Below, piece after piece: positions 9,937 through 21,718 of a stretch of 64,000 bases of DNA. Both the position numbers and the translations under genes were made by a program. Below the pieces are notes generated by a model. It ran no database searches, was not told the origin of the DNA, and saw only the letters and a list, made by a program, of their open reading frames with translations. The stretch is taken from positions 225,488 to 289,487 of the forward strand of contig JACVRA010000057.1 of the NCBI GenBank assembly GCA_019828545.1, read 5' to 3'. Source of the stretch: Paracamarosporium sp. OC-R06-R3. Lineage: Eukaryota; Ascomycota; Dothideomycetes; Pleosporales; Didymosphaeriaceae. Position 1 is the stretch's first letter. The number at the start of each line of letters is the position of its first letter.

Positions 9937-10911
9937 CTACGGTGCATACAACCTCGAGAACCCCTTCTCCGGCGGCTGTAGCCAGTTTCTCTTATCATAC
10001 GTCTCATCTCCCTCGATCACATGGAACGTATATATGAACCGACTCTTATCACTGCTATTCTTCTCACTTCGATGCAGAATATTACCGTGTATCAGCACCA
10101 GCGTCCCCGCCTTAACCTCGCCCATCGTATACTCCTCTTCGCTGTCCGTCGTACCATTCTGCCCTTGCTGCAAAGCTGTAGGGAATTGCGCGCCCTCGTT
10201 ATCGATGAAGCCCGTTCCTTCAGCGCCATCGTCCTTCCCTGTCCGTACAAACCGCTTCGTCACAGGTGCTCGCTTATGGCTGCCCGCTGCAAAGCTTAGG
10301 CATCCGTTCTCTGCCGTCGCATCTTCCAGAGCGTACCACCAGCCGACCGCGCTCGGCGGATCTGTATACAGGAAGGTGCTGTCCTGGTGTGGGCGGACTT
10401 CTGCGCCTATCTGTGGCTGTTTACAGATCACCATTGACTGCAGGCATTGCGGGTCACGGAAGCCAAGGGAACGCGCGATGGCAGCATTGCGGGGAGAAAG
10501 GGAGATACTTCGAAAAGAAGGCGAGAGCTCGTGCAAGTAATGGCCAATTTTGTTGATTGCGCGTTGTTTAGGTTTGGTAAGGTTACCGGCTTTATCGAAG
10601 GCCTCTACACATGGTTAGACTTGTGTGTACAAAAGGGTGTGGTCACGTATACCTTCTTCAAAAAAGAACCGTACCTTATCGCCAGATTCAAGGAAGTAGC
10701 TGTCGCCAACATGTCCTTCGCCATCGTCGCCTCCAGTGGCGAACTTCGTCATGGGGTGCTCTTCTAATGGGAATTCATCCAACATCTTGTTCGTATCTTG
10801 CAGCAGCGTCTTGACTGTGTCTTGGGGCAGCGCATCAGGAATGAGCAGGTAGCCATTGTCATTGAAGAATGCGAGCTGTTCGGGCGTGAGTCCTTCAGCG
10901 TGTGCAGCCAT
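9937..10911 (-). CDS. Phytanoyl-CoA dioxygenase (PhyH/PHYHD1-like) Fe(II)/2-oxoglutarate oxygenase
   Basis: Exons complement(10911..10653, 10604..9937), 308 residues, with a 48-bp intron (GTATAC...GTAG) that restores the frame. Non-haem iron oxygenase fold: proximal iron ligands H159 and D161 (RPHQDSTFLYTDP), distal histidine in HGNILHRSEKN (about H264), followed by an arginine (KSRFIYTFH) that would hold the 2-oxoglutarate C5 carboxylate. The N-terminus LTPEQLAFFNDNGYLLIPDA is the typical PhyH entry helix. Family members hydroxylate acyl-CoA or related substrates; substrate is unknown here. The start at 10911 (MAAHAEGL) was chosen because it sits just before the conserved domain; the open frame continues upstream with no conserved sequence. 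No clear peroxisomal signal (C-terminal LYAP). The 3' end is only 33 bp from the convergent TMEM234-like gene. Confidence 0.85.
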
Positions 10912-11890
10912 TGTGTAGGTGTTGGGTCTATGGGACGTGATGCAGGAGCGGGATGATTGAAGATGCAGATTTGAAGTACGTCTCACGCGATACGGCCCGG
11001 ATTTGGGCGTCGGAGTTGGCCGTAGTGCTGCTTGTAAACGAGGCAGCAAGTGGGATGAGGTCGGTTTTCCCCGCCCCCGCTTTGCCTCGGCTTGTCGCGT
11101 TCGTGCTCATGAGTACCCAACCCTTTTTTATTGAAGCTCGAAGTTGATATGATGTTTTCAAAGGCCGTGCACTTGCGAAGCGAACTTCCTCTCGTCTGAT
11201 AACCGGTGCGGTCAAGATAATTATGAACCACAGATATGCGCCACGCAGACATATCGAAGACGTGCAGAAAAACTCTGCTGCAACTCGACATACGGGTTTG
11301 GATCATCGTGCTGATTTTCTAGAAAGGTACACTCAGCACTTTGACGCCTGAGCAAGTCAAAGATCGACGTGACAGTGATTTACACCAAAGCGTACAGCCA
11401 TGTTTGTTAGACGAAGTATGAAACTGGTCGTTTCTCTGGAAGCACAGATACTAGTACTTGTAATTTCGTATAGGTTATCCACTCCTATACCCTAAGAAGA
11501 AGCGGACAATATGTTGGGGACTTAGCAACTTGCTGTTCCTCCTTCTTGGCCGTCTGCATTTCCCAACGGGGTGTAGATCGACTAAGACTCAGCCCCAGAG
11601 CCTCAGCCCTGCGGCTTCAAAACATGGAACGGAGATGACAACTGACGTTCTCGCCCCATTAGATGTATGTTTAACGGGTCGCAGCGAGGCTGAACAAGGT
11701 GCTTGGCTACCATGACTCCTGGCATTACGTCTGTTCCAACCACAGCGGTGGGCCTCACATTGTTTTTGCCATATTCAGCTGCATCGCACAGAGGGCATCA
11801 TGGCGCACCATGAAGGGAGGTCATGTATAAAAACGAGCACATTGGACCGTCGTCTTCGTTCGGCACCGATATCAGCAACTCTCACTAAAC
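10912..11890. other. Intergenic between divergent PhyH and hydrolase genes
   Basis: Both promoters must lie here. A TATAAA-like sequence (tgtataaaaac, about 11823-11833) sits 60-70 bp before the hydrolase start and is a plausible core promoter. No gene seen. Confidence 0.4.
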
Positions 11891-13696
11891 ATGCCATCCA
11901 AACCTTTCATGTGGAGCACAACGCTCGCTATTACTTTCTCAAGTTTAGCTTCAGCTCTACCGTACAGTACAAGCAACGCATCAGATCCGACATTGAAATG
12001 GGCACCATGCGACCTCGACTTCCCGAAAAGCACGAAGGACAAAATTGCCGGCCCCATTGACTGTGCCACTCTCGAAGTACCGCTCGACTATACGGATATC
12101 TCATCCAGCAAGACGCTCAAGTTGCAACTGATCAAACAGTCCGCAACGAAGGAACCATTTAAGGGCACCATCATCTTCAACCCAGGAGGTCCAGGTGTGT
12201 CGGGTGTTCAGGAAGTTGCCGAGAAGGGTCATGTATATCGGGATGAAGTCTTCAACGGACAGTATAATATCGTCGGTTTCGATACCCGGTGAGTTATAGA
12301 AGTATTCCACCCATGGAATATCCTATCTAAAGATGTACAGTGGCACTGGACGTACAATTCCCTTCTTCTGCGACCCTACCAAAGGCTCAAACACAACAAG
12401 TAATTTCACATCAAATGCACACCCAATTCAAAACAATGACACTACGTTTCCCTCTATCGACATGTGGGATTTCTACAAGACCAAGGCCTGGGATGATGCA
12501 AAATGGTTCATTAGCTCATGCGTGAATACTGAAGGCATTGACGACATCGGCCGTTTCTTGGGCACTCCTGCTGTCGTCCGCGATATGGTCCGCATCGTCG
12601 ACGCGTTGGATGAAGATGGTCTGTTACGATACTGGGGCCGCTCCTATAGCACTGTGCTCGGACAAACATTCGCTGCGATGTTTCCTGATCGCATCGACCG
12701 CATGCTGCTGGATAGTAACGTGCGAGCCAAGGACTACTATGAGGGGTCGTGGTTGACTGCGACCTACGGGACGGAAAAATCGCTGGAAAATTGGCTCCAG
12801 AATTGCATCGATGCAGGACCTGAGCTATGTCCGGGCATTGCGAACTTTACTGGGCCAGACACCAAGGTGAAGGACATCATGGATGGGCTAACCGAAGCGT
12901 TCCAAGAACTCGAAGAGAATCCTATCATGCTCCCTGAGAACGGCGCTGGAAACCCAGGATTCTCCTGGTTTCGACCGGGCGTCTTCCCACTGTCAATGGC
13001 GGCGAAATACAAAATTTTGCAGTTGCTCTACCGACCTGATCAAGTTGCGACGCTCTACTCTGTCCTCACCAACATCTTAACCAAAGATTGGAAAACCTGG
13101 ATCGACCCTTTGCCCGCAAACCTGACGGTTTCCGCAGATGCTGAAATCCCCTGGCAGCTCGGGCTCCACAACCTTCACGGTATCGCCTGTGGGGACTCGA
13201 CATTCCGCGCTAGAAACCCAGAAGACATTTATTCTATGATCAAAGCACAGTCTACGCAGGGCACTTTCGCCGATACCTTCGCGCACCAGTTCTGGTCGTG
13301 CTCGCAGTGGCCATACAAGGCAACAGAGCAGTTTGAGGGTAAGCTCGAGAACGTCAACACGAGCTACCCCATCCTCTTCGTGAACAGTGATTCTGATCCG
13401 ATTACGCCTATTGAAAGAGCATGGGAGGTTTCAGCGGGCTTCCAAGGATCGGTACTTTTGACACACAAGGGTCACGGTGTAAGTGAATCATCGATTGTTA
13501 TGACATTGTGAAATGACAGCTGATTTAATCACAGCATGGCTTCATGAACCATCCTTCCAATTGCACCATTGAAGCCGTCCGAAAGTACTTTTTTGACGGA
13601 ACGCTGCCCGAGCATGGCACTGAGTGCGAACCTAATGAAGGTCTTTTCGAGTATGCTGCGACGCTTGAAGGGCAAGGAAGTAGCAGCGGTGATTAA
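11891..13696 (+). CDS. Secreted TAP-type alpha/beta hydrolase (tripeptidyl aminopeptidase-like)
   Basis: Exons 11891..12288, 12341..13478, 13535..13696; 565 residues. Both introns are GTGAGT/GTAAGT...ACAG and in frame. It has an N-terminal signal peptide (LAITFSSLASALP). Then come the oxyanion region FNPGGPGVSG, the FDTRGTGRT loop, the nucleophile elbow YWGRSYSTVLG, the acid loop NSDSDPITPIERAW and the catalytic histidine in KGHGHGF, with the TAP-like C-terminal domain around it. Relatives are secreted exopeptidases that trim tripeptides. Odd point: the elbow reads G-R-S-Y-S, where the family normally ends in Gly (GxSYG). The changed residue may slow or alter activity. Several N-glycosylation sequons (NTTSNFT, NGT-free tail) fit secretion. 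Confidence 0.85.
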
Positions 13697-14801
13697 TGGC
13701 AGTAGTGATCATGGTTGTGTACGATATTGAAGAGACGATGCAGATAGATACTCAATTTGCTTAATGGGACAAGTTTTTACTGCTGCTTTGAGCGACTCAC
13801 AGTCTACCGTTTGCATAATGTTTCATCCACACCAAGTCAAGTCTAAATGACTTCTCTTAATCTTTTCAAACAGTCCTTACTTCACACAAGTCACATCGCA
13901 ATTGTTCTGTTCCCTGCCCTTCCAACGGGAACACATCGCCTCGCCTTTTTACATGTGCTAGTATCTAAATTGGTCACTTAAAAATCCAGCTGTACAATGT
14001 CATGATGCGACTCTCACGGTATTAGCTAGAAAGACTCCTTTCTTTTCGACATCTAATTTAATATTGCTTAGAACGAGTTACCGTGTCGAACGTCGAGCAT
14101 ACTGAACTATCAACCCCCGAAATAGATATAGCGTACGTCGTCAAGGACCGGCAGTTACAGTTCGATAGTTCATAACAATTCAATGACACTGAAGCACTGA
14201 TGTTCTAATGTAAACAAGAATTTTGCAATAGCCATGTCTATACTTGTTGCGGTAGCTGAACGTTAGGTTGACGATGATAATGCTTGTGGAGCACACGGTT
14301 GAATTGTGGATTGCTAGAGCTCTTAGAACATTGCCCGGAGCACAAGAGGATCGGCATGACATTCTATCATAGTCTTCAGAGAAAATTATGTGGAAAGTGT
14401 TCTGCTTTCTCAGAAAGCTTTATGGGGTGGTTTTCATTTCGATTGCGTTGCATTCTTCGCGCCCCTTCTCCCAGTATAACACGAATGAGCGACTAATGTG
14501 GGATGAGTGATGAGGGTCTGAGGTAGCTGCATGGAGATTTTCACGCTTTCCTGGTAGATCGGGCTGCTGAACGTGACGTATATCTATGAAAAGTCTTCGA
14601 TGGGATTTATTTCTATCATTGACTTAGCATTACCTGCTCAGTCTATTCCAATAGATACGGTATATTATTAACTTTATAGCTTGTGCATATGCAATCCAAT
14701 TCTAGTATAACATCATGACGGAAGAGAGGTTAGAAAGGCCGCATCTCTTTCAATTACTCCTATGATATCGCAATAAATGCCACAAGATCTCACTCTTATG
14801 T
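13697..14801. other. AT-rich intergenic stretch
   Basis: Lies between the hydrolase stop and the convergent secreted repeat protein. I see no open frame with protein-like sequence, no RNA gene and no clear repeat. Confidence 0.5.
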
Positions 14802-17446
14802 CTACCACGGCTTAGAGAAAGCCGTCACCGTTCTGTAAGCAGTCTGTAGCTTCCTCAAACGGTCACAGAACTGCTGATCTGCCGCCGACTTCTTCGCCCG
14901 GCTCTGGCAGTGCGCATCGTCAAGGTCATTTACATACTTGTCCATAACCTTCTTGTGTTTCGCCGTTGCGTCCGTCCACTTCGTGTCCATGTACGTGTTC
15001 CACTCGTTCAACAGATTCTGCTTCTTCCAGGGCGTGAATGAGGTCGTCGTGGTTGAGACAGCGCCGGTGACAGGGTCTGTGGTTGTCGTGGTTGTGGATC
15101 TAGTGTGCGTCTCCATGTCCTAGTGGAAATTGTCAGCTATCAATCGCGAGAGACAGTGTACCAAGATATCGAGCATTTTGATTTAGCTCAGAATTCGCAA
15201 TTCAATGTCGAGATTGGTACAACAGGTCACTTACCTTGTCAAGTTGGTCAATGATGGCGCCCATGCGCTCCTTTTGGTCTTTGAAGATCTTGATGACCTT
15301 TGGGTCGACGAGGTAGGTACGTGCACCGAGTAGAAGACGCATGCGCTCGAGTACCTTCTCTCTCTTCGTATTGACGTAGCCATTCATCGTCTTCTCAGTC
15401 CAAACGTAGGGAATCGAGTCGGTAAACAGCTGCAAATCTTGATCAGTACGGATGGCTACGAATATGGAACATAATACGACCTACATTTGCCTTCGCGCGC
15501 TGGTTGATGTTATTCTGAAGCCTGATCATCTCGGTCTTCCAGTTCTTGTTGCTAGGGTACGCGGCGGCGATGTGCTTCCACGGAGTCATGGCAGTGCTGC
15601 CGTTCACTGCGAACTCTTGTCCCGCATCAAGGTTCCAAGATTCGATCCAATAGGTGCAAAAGTCAGTTTTAGTGCCTGCCGGCTGGTTGGGATCCGGGTG
15701 GTCATAGTTCTGACCGCCCTTGGCCTGCAGCTTTGCGAAGAAGTCAGTGACGATTTGCCACTCCATCACATGCTCGCTGTCATAATCGTTACCAGCGATC
15801 TTCGTCTTCCCATCTAGCCAATCGTAGTCACACTTGTCATTCTGCTTCTTGTATCCCCAGGAGTCGACGTTATCGTCCAGGTCGCCATTACTGGGGTAGT
15901 CGTCTGAAGCTAGTGCCCAGTCTTTGTAGTTAGTACTTGCTGAACACGGCTTTCCACTCTTGACTGAACGCTTCTGTAGTCTGTGTAGACTGCGTGGGCT
16001 ACGATGACCATCGATTCCACGAAGCTTAAGAAGATTGGTAAGATCCGTCACGGCATCGACAGCATCGTCAATCATGGCTGCATCACCTCCGGGTTCGGGA
16101 TTGGTGATTTGGCAAGGTGTTGTGGGTTCGCAGGAGCCGGCAGTTTGGGTACCAGACGCGCAGGATTCGGTGGATGATGAGGAAGAAGTCGTAGCGGTGC
16201 CGCTTGTCGCCGATGGGTCTACGCTGGATGTAATAGAAGGATCTACGCTGTTTGTAGCTGATGGGTCGATCGAGGGTGTAGCAGTAGGGTCGAGACTTGC
16301 AGTAGGATCAACGCTGGCAGTAGGATCAACNNNNNNNNNNNNNNNNNNNNNNNNNNNNNNNNNNNNNNNNNNNNNNNNNNNNNNNNNNNNNNNNNNNNNN
16401 NNNACGCTGGCAGTAGGATCAACGCTGGCAGTAGGTTGCTCTGCATCTGTCGAAACTGGTGGAGCGTCTGTCGATTCGGGCGGAGCGTCCGTTGATGCAG
16501 GTGGGGCAGCATCGGACGTAGCGGGCGGCGCCTCAGCAGACGTAGGGTCCGCATTTGGCGCACTCGTGGCTGGGTCAGGTTCTTTTGTAATCGGATCATC
16601 GGGGCTCTTCGACTTCGGCTTGTCCGGTACTGAGTCAACCTTCTTGCAGTCTGCCTTGTTCTTCTTCTTGCACCCAATACTAGTACCATAAGAGTCGGGA
16701 GATGTTAAAAGGACGTCAAAGATGCTGTTAGGCCAGTTCGGATCTTCGATACCGCAGGCCTGGCCGACCCAGTTACCCATAGAATCGGCGACATCGAGAG
16801 CGTTTTCGGTAAACGACTTGACAGCTTGGACACCTCTGGCTGCTGCAGTGGCTTCCGCACCTCCCGGGATCAGGTCAATACCAATCTCAACAACGGATAC
16901 CTATGAGTAGGAGAATAAGGTTAGTGCAATTCGGGTGCGTATGTACTCGGAAACTTAAAACAATCGAGTGGCTCCTGAAGTTTGGATGACCATAATCTGC
17001 AATGGAATCACCATAACACGACTTACCATAGCTGTCATGAAAACACCGCAAATAATCTCATCGAGGTGGCTCAGTCCCTCGATGACAACATCTAAAATCG
17101 CAGTCGCGATCCCCTCAACGTCGGGATTGTCGCATTTGCACCTGCACGGAACGTAGACATCGCCTGAGTCATCTTTGCCAATGGTACTTTGATCTATGCC
17201 GTCGGGTAGGTCGAATTCCTTGTACGGTGTGTGGTCACACTCAGAGTATCCATGTCCTCCGTTGTTTTCGCAGTATTTGACGCACGTCTCGGCTAGTGAC
17301 TTCCACGCACCCGGCTTCTCATAAAAGTACGCGCAAATACCCTGTTCTGTCCACGAGGCGGTGACTTCAGAATCCGAGTTCTGGGCGAAGGTTGTAGTAG
17401 ATAGGAGACTGCTGCTGAGCAGCAGCAGCGAAGCTGCGTATCTCAT
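14802..17446 (-). CDS. Secreted repeat-rich protein A with EHxxE-Q domain (contains an assembly gap)
   Basis: Exons complement(17446..17027, 16900..15485, 15429..15235, 15119..14802), about 782 residues counting the unsequenced part. All three introns follow consensus and preserve frame. Order: signal peptide (LLLLSSSLLSTTTFAQ); a Cys-rich region (about residues 30-110, eleven Cys, including VPCRCKCDNPD); a hydrophobic/Ala-Gly segment; a Pro/Ser/Thr/Asp linker with a hexapeptide SVDPTA array; a basic RSPRSLHRLQKRS stretch with a possible Kex2 site; then a conserved-looking domain with DYDSEHVMEWQIVTDFFAKL; and an alpha-helical, charged C-terminus. I recognise no named family. The EHxxE-x-Q helix and helical tail recur in the gene at 30.4-32.6 kb, so the two look like distant paralogues. 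It is probably secreted and processed; function is unknown. Confidence 0.7.
16205..16440. repeat. 18-bp tandem array coding SVDPTA-type hexapeptides
   Basis: Perfect and near-perfect 18-bp copies flank the unsequenced block, and degenerate copies extend to about 16205. The array codes SVDPTA/S units in protein A. Confidence 0.8.
16331..16403. other. Unsequenced block (73 N) inside the tandem array
   Basis: 73 consecutive N. The reading frame matches on both sides (73 leaves remainder 1 on division by 3, as required), but the phase of the 18-bp repeat would need 70 or 88 bp, so either the gap size is not exact or the missing copies vary. Confidence 0.9.
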
Positions 17447-18448
17447 ACCGGATGGCAGAACCGATATGAGTGAACCCTCGGACTAGTACGGAAAGACAAC
17501 GACGTTGTCGTGGTTATAAAGGGAAAAGAGTGTAACGCTCCAACAGAGCCGTAACGAGCGAATGTAGGAAAGAACGTCGTGTACGAAAAGGAAACGAGGC
17601 CACTGAGTGCCGTATCGGAAAGGGATGTGACATTCTGCGTTCTTTATGCCTCTTTGCAATGTTCAAGATATTCGGCCCCCAGCCCCTGCACAAATGCATC
17701 GCCCCAAGCTCTCACGTCGGATCGGACATCTGGGGCGCCTGGCTGGGCAAAGTAAGCTTAATTTCGGCTCCGCCCCATGCACATGCACAGGCTCGCCAGA
17801 TGAAACAGCGCTCCAGTGGATTTCTGGATCCGACGACGCGCAATCCTCCGTGACTGAACGATGGACGGGATGACCTAAAGGCTTATTTGGGGTTAGGGGG
17901 CGATGTCTCGGTACGCGCCAACAACTGCAGGGCTGAGAACAAGCCCTGAGTTCACATGCTGATTGTATTGGGCGCTTCCAAATCTTACATGCGCATACTC
18001 CGTCGGAGAACATCGAATACATACAATTCAACATTGGCAGCTCAGATCAGAGTGCGGTGAGGCAGTAAAATGCGAGACGGATTGTTTTTCATAGTTGAAA
18101 TGACCCTAGCGTTGCACGTTTGGCCCCACATTTGGATCGGCAGGCGCCAAGCGGTTGGCAAAGTTTATTTTTGAACCGAAGCACAGCGTACATCCCCGCG
18201 TACAGTGGGTTTATAATTTCCCAAAGATGTCCTGTCACCGCTGTGGTCGATAACACATTCATACGACCGGGATGCACTTAGATGGCAATGCCACATAGGC
18301 GCTCTTGGATGTAAGGCGTCTATTCTCCACATTGACACCTCTTTCAATTACGTAGGACGTCGCAGGGATTTGCTTCCAAAAGTAGGGATAGGAATTGGTA
18401 CGTACTTCGTCTGGGCACGTGATCGATCGTGGTGTGCCTGTTGGTTCT
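17447..18448. other. Intergenic, promoter side of secreted protein A
   Basis: A TATAAA-like sequence (gttataaaggg, near 17512-17522) lies about 70 bp upstream of the protein A start codon on the minus strand. No further gene is evident. Confidence 0.4.
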
Positions 18449-20161
18449 TCATTGCAATGTCTTGTGCGCAATGAAAGACTTATCAACTGGCCATGTACAG
18501 TCTGGGTGCCGCCGTCCGTAGATCTGAAACTGATCGAACACGTCTCGCAGTGCCAACTTATCCTTGCCGTAGTAGTCTAGGCCCCAGTATTCCAAAAGTT
18601 CCGTACTCTGATCACCAATACGACGGAACAGATCGTAAAGCTCATTACTTGGTCGCCATGAACCAGTCGTCCAAAACAGCTGTCGCGACGGCGAGTAGTG
18701 CTGACCCTCGAAGTGAAATCCAAACGTCTTGGGGGCAATAAATGTAATACCCCAAGCCAGAGGCCTATCTGGCCACTTTGAGATCTCTTTGCCAATCTCG
18801 TCGCTATTCCCATAGCTATCACTCGCGCTCCATCTTAATGGAGACCATAAGCAAGCTTCTTTCAGCTTAGGCATCTCGGAAGCCGCTTTAGCGAAGGCCG
18901 TGAGGAAAGGAGATAATACTGCGTTGTTGGGGTGTACGCGGAATTGCTTCGTTGTGACCCTCTCCGTGTTGAGGCCAAAATCATCGGCTTCCTCGTCCAG
19001 AACCTCGTCCTCTGAGGTGTCCTCCAATGGAGGATAGGAGTCGTCATTTATTCCAGAGGGCTGCGTATCATGGCCAAGCCCCTGTGGGCCATCGAAATAC
19101 CAACGACCTGCGGGGGTGGACATGTGAAAAAGAATGCAAACGCTTTCAAGGTTCGGGTATGAGGCTGTACCATCAGACGGCCATAGCAAACTCGCATCAG
19201 CAACTACTTTGAGCTCCAGCCTCCGCAAGCGATGTGAAAGCGACCTTAGGCTACTGCTGAATGGATCGTACATGTTAGAGCCTACGAAATTTGGTATCTC
19301 CTCGTCATGATTGATTCTTTCCGTCGACGATAATGGCCAGAGGAAGTCAAGCTGTGCGTCGCGCAGCGTCGGAGGCAGGTCAGCGTTCCCGATGGCTTTC
19401 GCGAAGTCGAGGCGAGTGTCACGAAGCGGACCTGGCCGGTCACACTCGCGGCTATATGTTCGGGCGACTTCCTGAGCATAATAAGGCGTCCATCCGCTAC
19501 CGGCGAAGATTTTGCAGCCTAGGTACTCTAGACGAGGAAATTTTGTGACCAAGTCCACAATGACCCGCAGGTCAAGTTTCAATAATGACTTGTCCTCTTC
19601 CAACGGGAAGATCATTTCGGGGTCGACGATGCGCAAGGCCCTCACTGAGCCAAGCTTCGGAAGCAGTTCGGTAGAGAGCAGATGGAGGCGCCAGCTTAAG
19701 CATTTGCGATGAGGACAAGATGCGTGGACATTCCGTACCGGTGTATAGATGGTCAATTGCAATTTTCCTTCGGAAGTATTACCCTCCAGATCTTTAATCG
19801 TGTTGAAAAGCAGCTTTATCTGCTCAGTAAATAGTTCGTCTTTGGCTCGGAGTTCCTGGGATGATTCACGGCAGTGGTGGTTCCGGAAATGTTCCTCGTC
19901 TTCTGCCTCTGCTTCATCCTCGTCGTAGGCTCGAATGTGCGTTTGGAACTTCACATGTCGAAGATAGGCCCACCGTCGACCGGAGTAAAGTCGAACAAAG
20001 TCTTTTGTGTTCTTTGTATTCAGATCAAACGTTGAGTAGGCTCCAGACGCTCGCTCCGAAGCATATTGAAAGCTTCGCGAAAGCGTGAGTGTGTTCTTCA
20101 GATCATCGCGGGTCAGGAGCCCGCAAATGCGCTCCACTAGTTCCTGTGGTAGGCCGTCCAT
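18449..20161 (-). CDS. F-box protein
   Basis: Single exon, 570 residues. The N-terminus is an F-box (about residues 3-40): GLPQELVERICGLLTRDDLK followed by NTLTLSRSFQYASER. F-box proteins link a substrate to SKP1-cullin ubiquitin ligases. The rest is a long, fungal-type C-terminal part with leucine-rich segments (LRALRIVDPEM..., LEYLGCKIF, LRRLELKVVADASLL) separated by acidic linkers (DEDEAEAEDEEH and a DTSEDEVLDEEADD patch), probably an irregular LRR-like substrate-binding surface. The WYFDGPQGLGHDTQ region is typical of large fungal F-box families. The partner cannot be predicted. Confidence 0.8.
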   Translation of the reverse strand: MDGLPQELVERICGLLTRDDLKNTLTLSRSFQYASERASGAYSTFDLNTKNTKDFVRLYSGRRWAYLRHVKFQTHIRAYDEDEAEAEDEEHFRNHHCRESSQELRAKDELFTEQIKLLFNTIKDLEGNTSEGKLQLTIYTPVRNVHASCPHRKCLSWRLHLLSTELLPKLGSVRALRIVDPEMIFPLEEDKSLLKLDLRVIVDLVTKFPRLEYLGCKIFAGSGWTPYYAQEVARTYSRECDRPGPLRDTRLDFAKAIGNADLPPTLRDAQLDFLWPLSSTERINHDEEIPNFVGSNMYDPFSSSLRSLSHRLRRLELKVVADASLLWPSDGTASYPNLESVCILFHMSTPAGRWYFDGPQGLGHDTQPSGINDDSYPPLEDTSEDEVLDEEADDFGLNTERVTTKQFRVHPNNAVLSPFLTAFAKAASEMPKLKEACLWSPLRWSASDSYGNSDEIGKEISKWPDRPLAWGITFIAPKTFGFHFEGQHYSPSRQLFWTTGSWRPSNELYDLFRRIGDQSTELLEYWGLDYYGKDKLALRDVFDQFQIYGRRHPDCTWPVDKSFIAHKTLQ

Positions 20162-21197
20162 GATGAAGCTGAGATGGGCTTGACTGAGGGGAAGATGTTA
20201 TGGAAATAACAGCGGAGTCGGTGTAGCAGCGTGAAGAGCCAATGCAGGGGTTAGGGCTGATAGTGGCTTGGCGGGATCCGCCCGAAAAGGGAAGTCCCGT
20301 GCATGTCAGCCTTGAAACATCCTGAACAACACGAGCAAGCGATGTTTAGTCTGTTAGTAGCTATAGTTAAGCTAGATCTCGTATTCGTTGTTTTCATGTA
20401 CAATTGTTGTGTTGGTAATCCTATAGTACTGCTATATCTTATGTGGAATAATGTGGGGCCCACATTTATGCCGGACATTGCGACAATGCGCAGGGGCTAA
20501 CCAAAAAATGACAAAAACATACAACAGTGGGGATTCGCTAATCGTCACCGACTTAACTACTAATCCACCGGTATCCTGCTTAAATATGGCTGAGCGAACG
20601 GGAAGCCTTGTTCTCAAGATCCTATGGTCGTATGTGGTAGTAATTCCTGCATTGCAAATATAATACCATTGTTATAAATGAGGAGAGATGCACCTCAATC
20701 GTCTCGTCGTGCAAGGTACTGTCCACAAGTATCCGCATTTGACTGTGTATCTTCTAAAGCCACCAACGTAAGCTTAAGCTCTATTTCCAGAGAAATACAG
20801 ACTAAATAGAAAGACAGTACAACTAGAGCTCGAACAACACTTGTTATGAGAGTAACTTTTACACAGTCAAAAAGGGCGACACCTACGAATCTATTAACAG
20901 GAGTGAAACTATGGCTATAGATTTATTTTTGGACTTGAACAGCATTGATACTGAATGCAAGACCTTAGAGGTTAACAAAACTGTTTGCATTAGAGATGCT
21001 TGCAAAACATTCGCGTTTCGTAGAATCCGAGCGTGTGTGAGAGAAGATTGATGGCTTACGCGGCCGTAGATACCAGTCAACCAGACCTGTACCACGTTAG
21101 CAAAATGTCTGGGATTCACAAAGATAGAATTGCTCCACTGAAATCCAGTTCTAGGGTCGAGCTGCAACAACCTAAATAGCATGAAAGGCCGCACGAT
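20162..21197. other. AT-rich stretch with repeat remnants
   Basis: No gene. The section at about 20520-20640 looks like a transposon end (see the repeat entry). The rest is AT-rich with no readable protein. Confidence 0.5.
20520..20640. repeat. Probable remnant of a DNA-transposon end / dispersed repeat, copy 1
   Basis: Begins cagtggggattcgctaatcg, a phrase resembling terminal inverted repeats of fungal Fot1/pogo-type elements. Positions 20608-20633 recur at 25485-25510 with 3 differences, all transitions. No transposase remains. Confidence 0.4.
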
Positions 21198-21681
21198 TTG
21201 TATAGCGTACGCTTCCTTCTCTTCCTATTTCTTTCCGTCTCACCGACTTTCATTACCAGTCTACCGGGTACGAACACCTATAGCTTTAAGCCCACAGCGA
21301 CTTGGGATGACATATGGACGTGGCCCGGCAGGCCCACACAAGGTACACCTCTTAGCAACTCTACAAAATTCGAATTCGTCATACCTACGGAAACGATGAC
21401 CTTAGTGGAGCCCCCAAATCCGTCGTTGGCCAAGTACTACAAATGGTGTCGTCACAGGTGAAATGTACGATCAAGGATTCAATTGGAAAGGATTGAGCAC
21501 GGGGTGCATGAACCTGTTGCAGAATTACTGTTTGCCCAGTATCACGGGAAGTCCGCTTCGAAGTACAAGTTTTCCTGCTAGTTGTTTCCCACCGTACTCA
21601 GGCCCGACGGACGTCCCTGTTAGCTGTCAGTTGGTTTTTTGGAACGATGTTTATAGATACACAATTTGTATTACGGTTTAG
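21198..21681 (+). pseudogene. Small secreted protein gene with a one-base frameshift
   Basis: The first frame (21198-21461) starts with a clear signal peptide (VRFLLFLFLSVSPTFITSLP) and reads on through TWDDIWTWPGRPTQGTP to KYYK. The protein-like sequence then continues one base out of frame as NGVVTGEMYDQGFNWKGLST, to ITV at the stop 21679-21681. The switch falls at TACTACAAATGG near 21437-21447, where one extra A explains it. No consensus intron fits. The mature protein would have about 135 residues with several Cys in the second half, an effector-like build, but I recognise no family. Either decayed or a sequencing error in a short A run. Confidence 0.45.
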
Positions 21682-21718
21682 TTCATGCAATTTCGATTAT
21701 CATGAAAGAAAATACCTA

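Noticed and set aside
9884..10540. 218-codon plus-strand frame
   Set aside because: Antisense to the PhyH-like gene.
16035..16691. 218-codon plus-strand frame with VGSTLA repeats
   Set aside because: Antisense reading of the SVDPTA array of protein A; no start or domain of its own.
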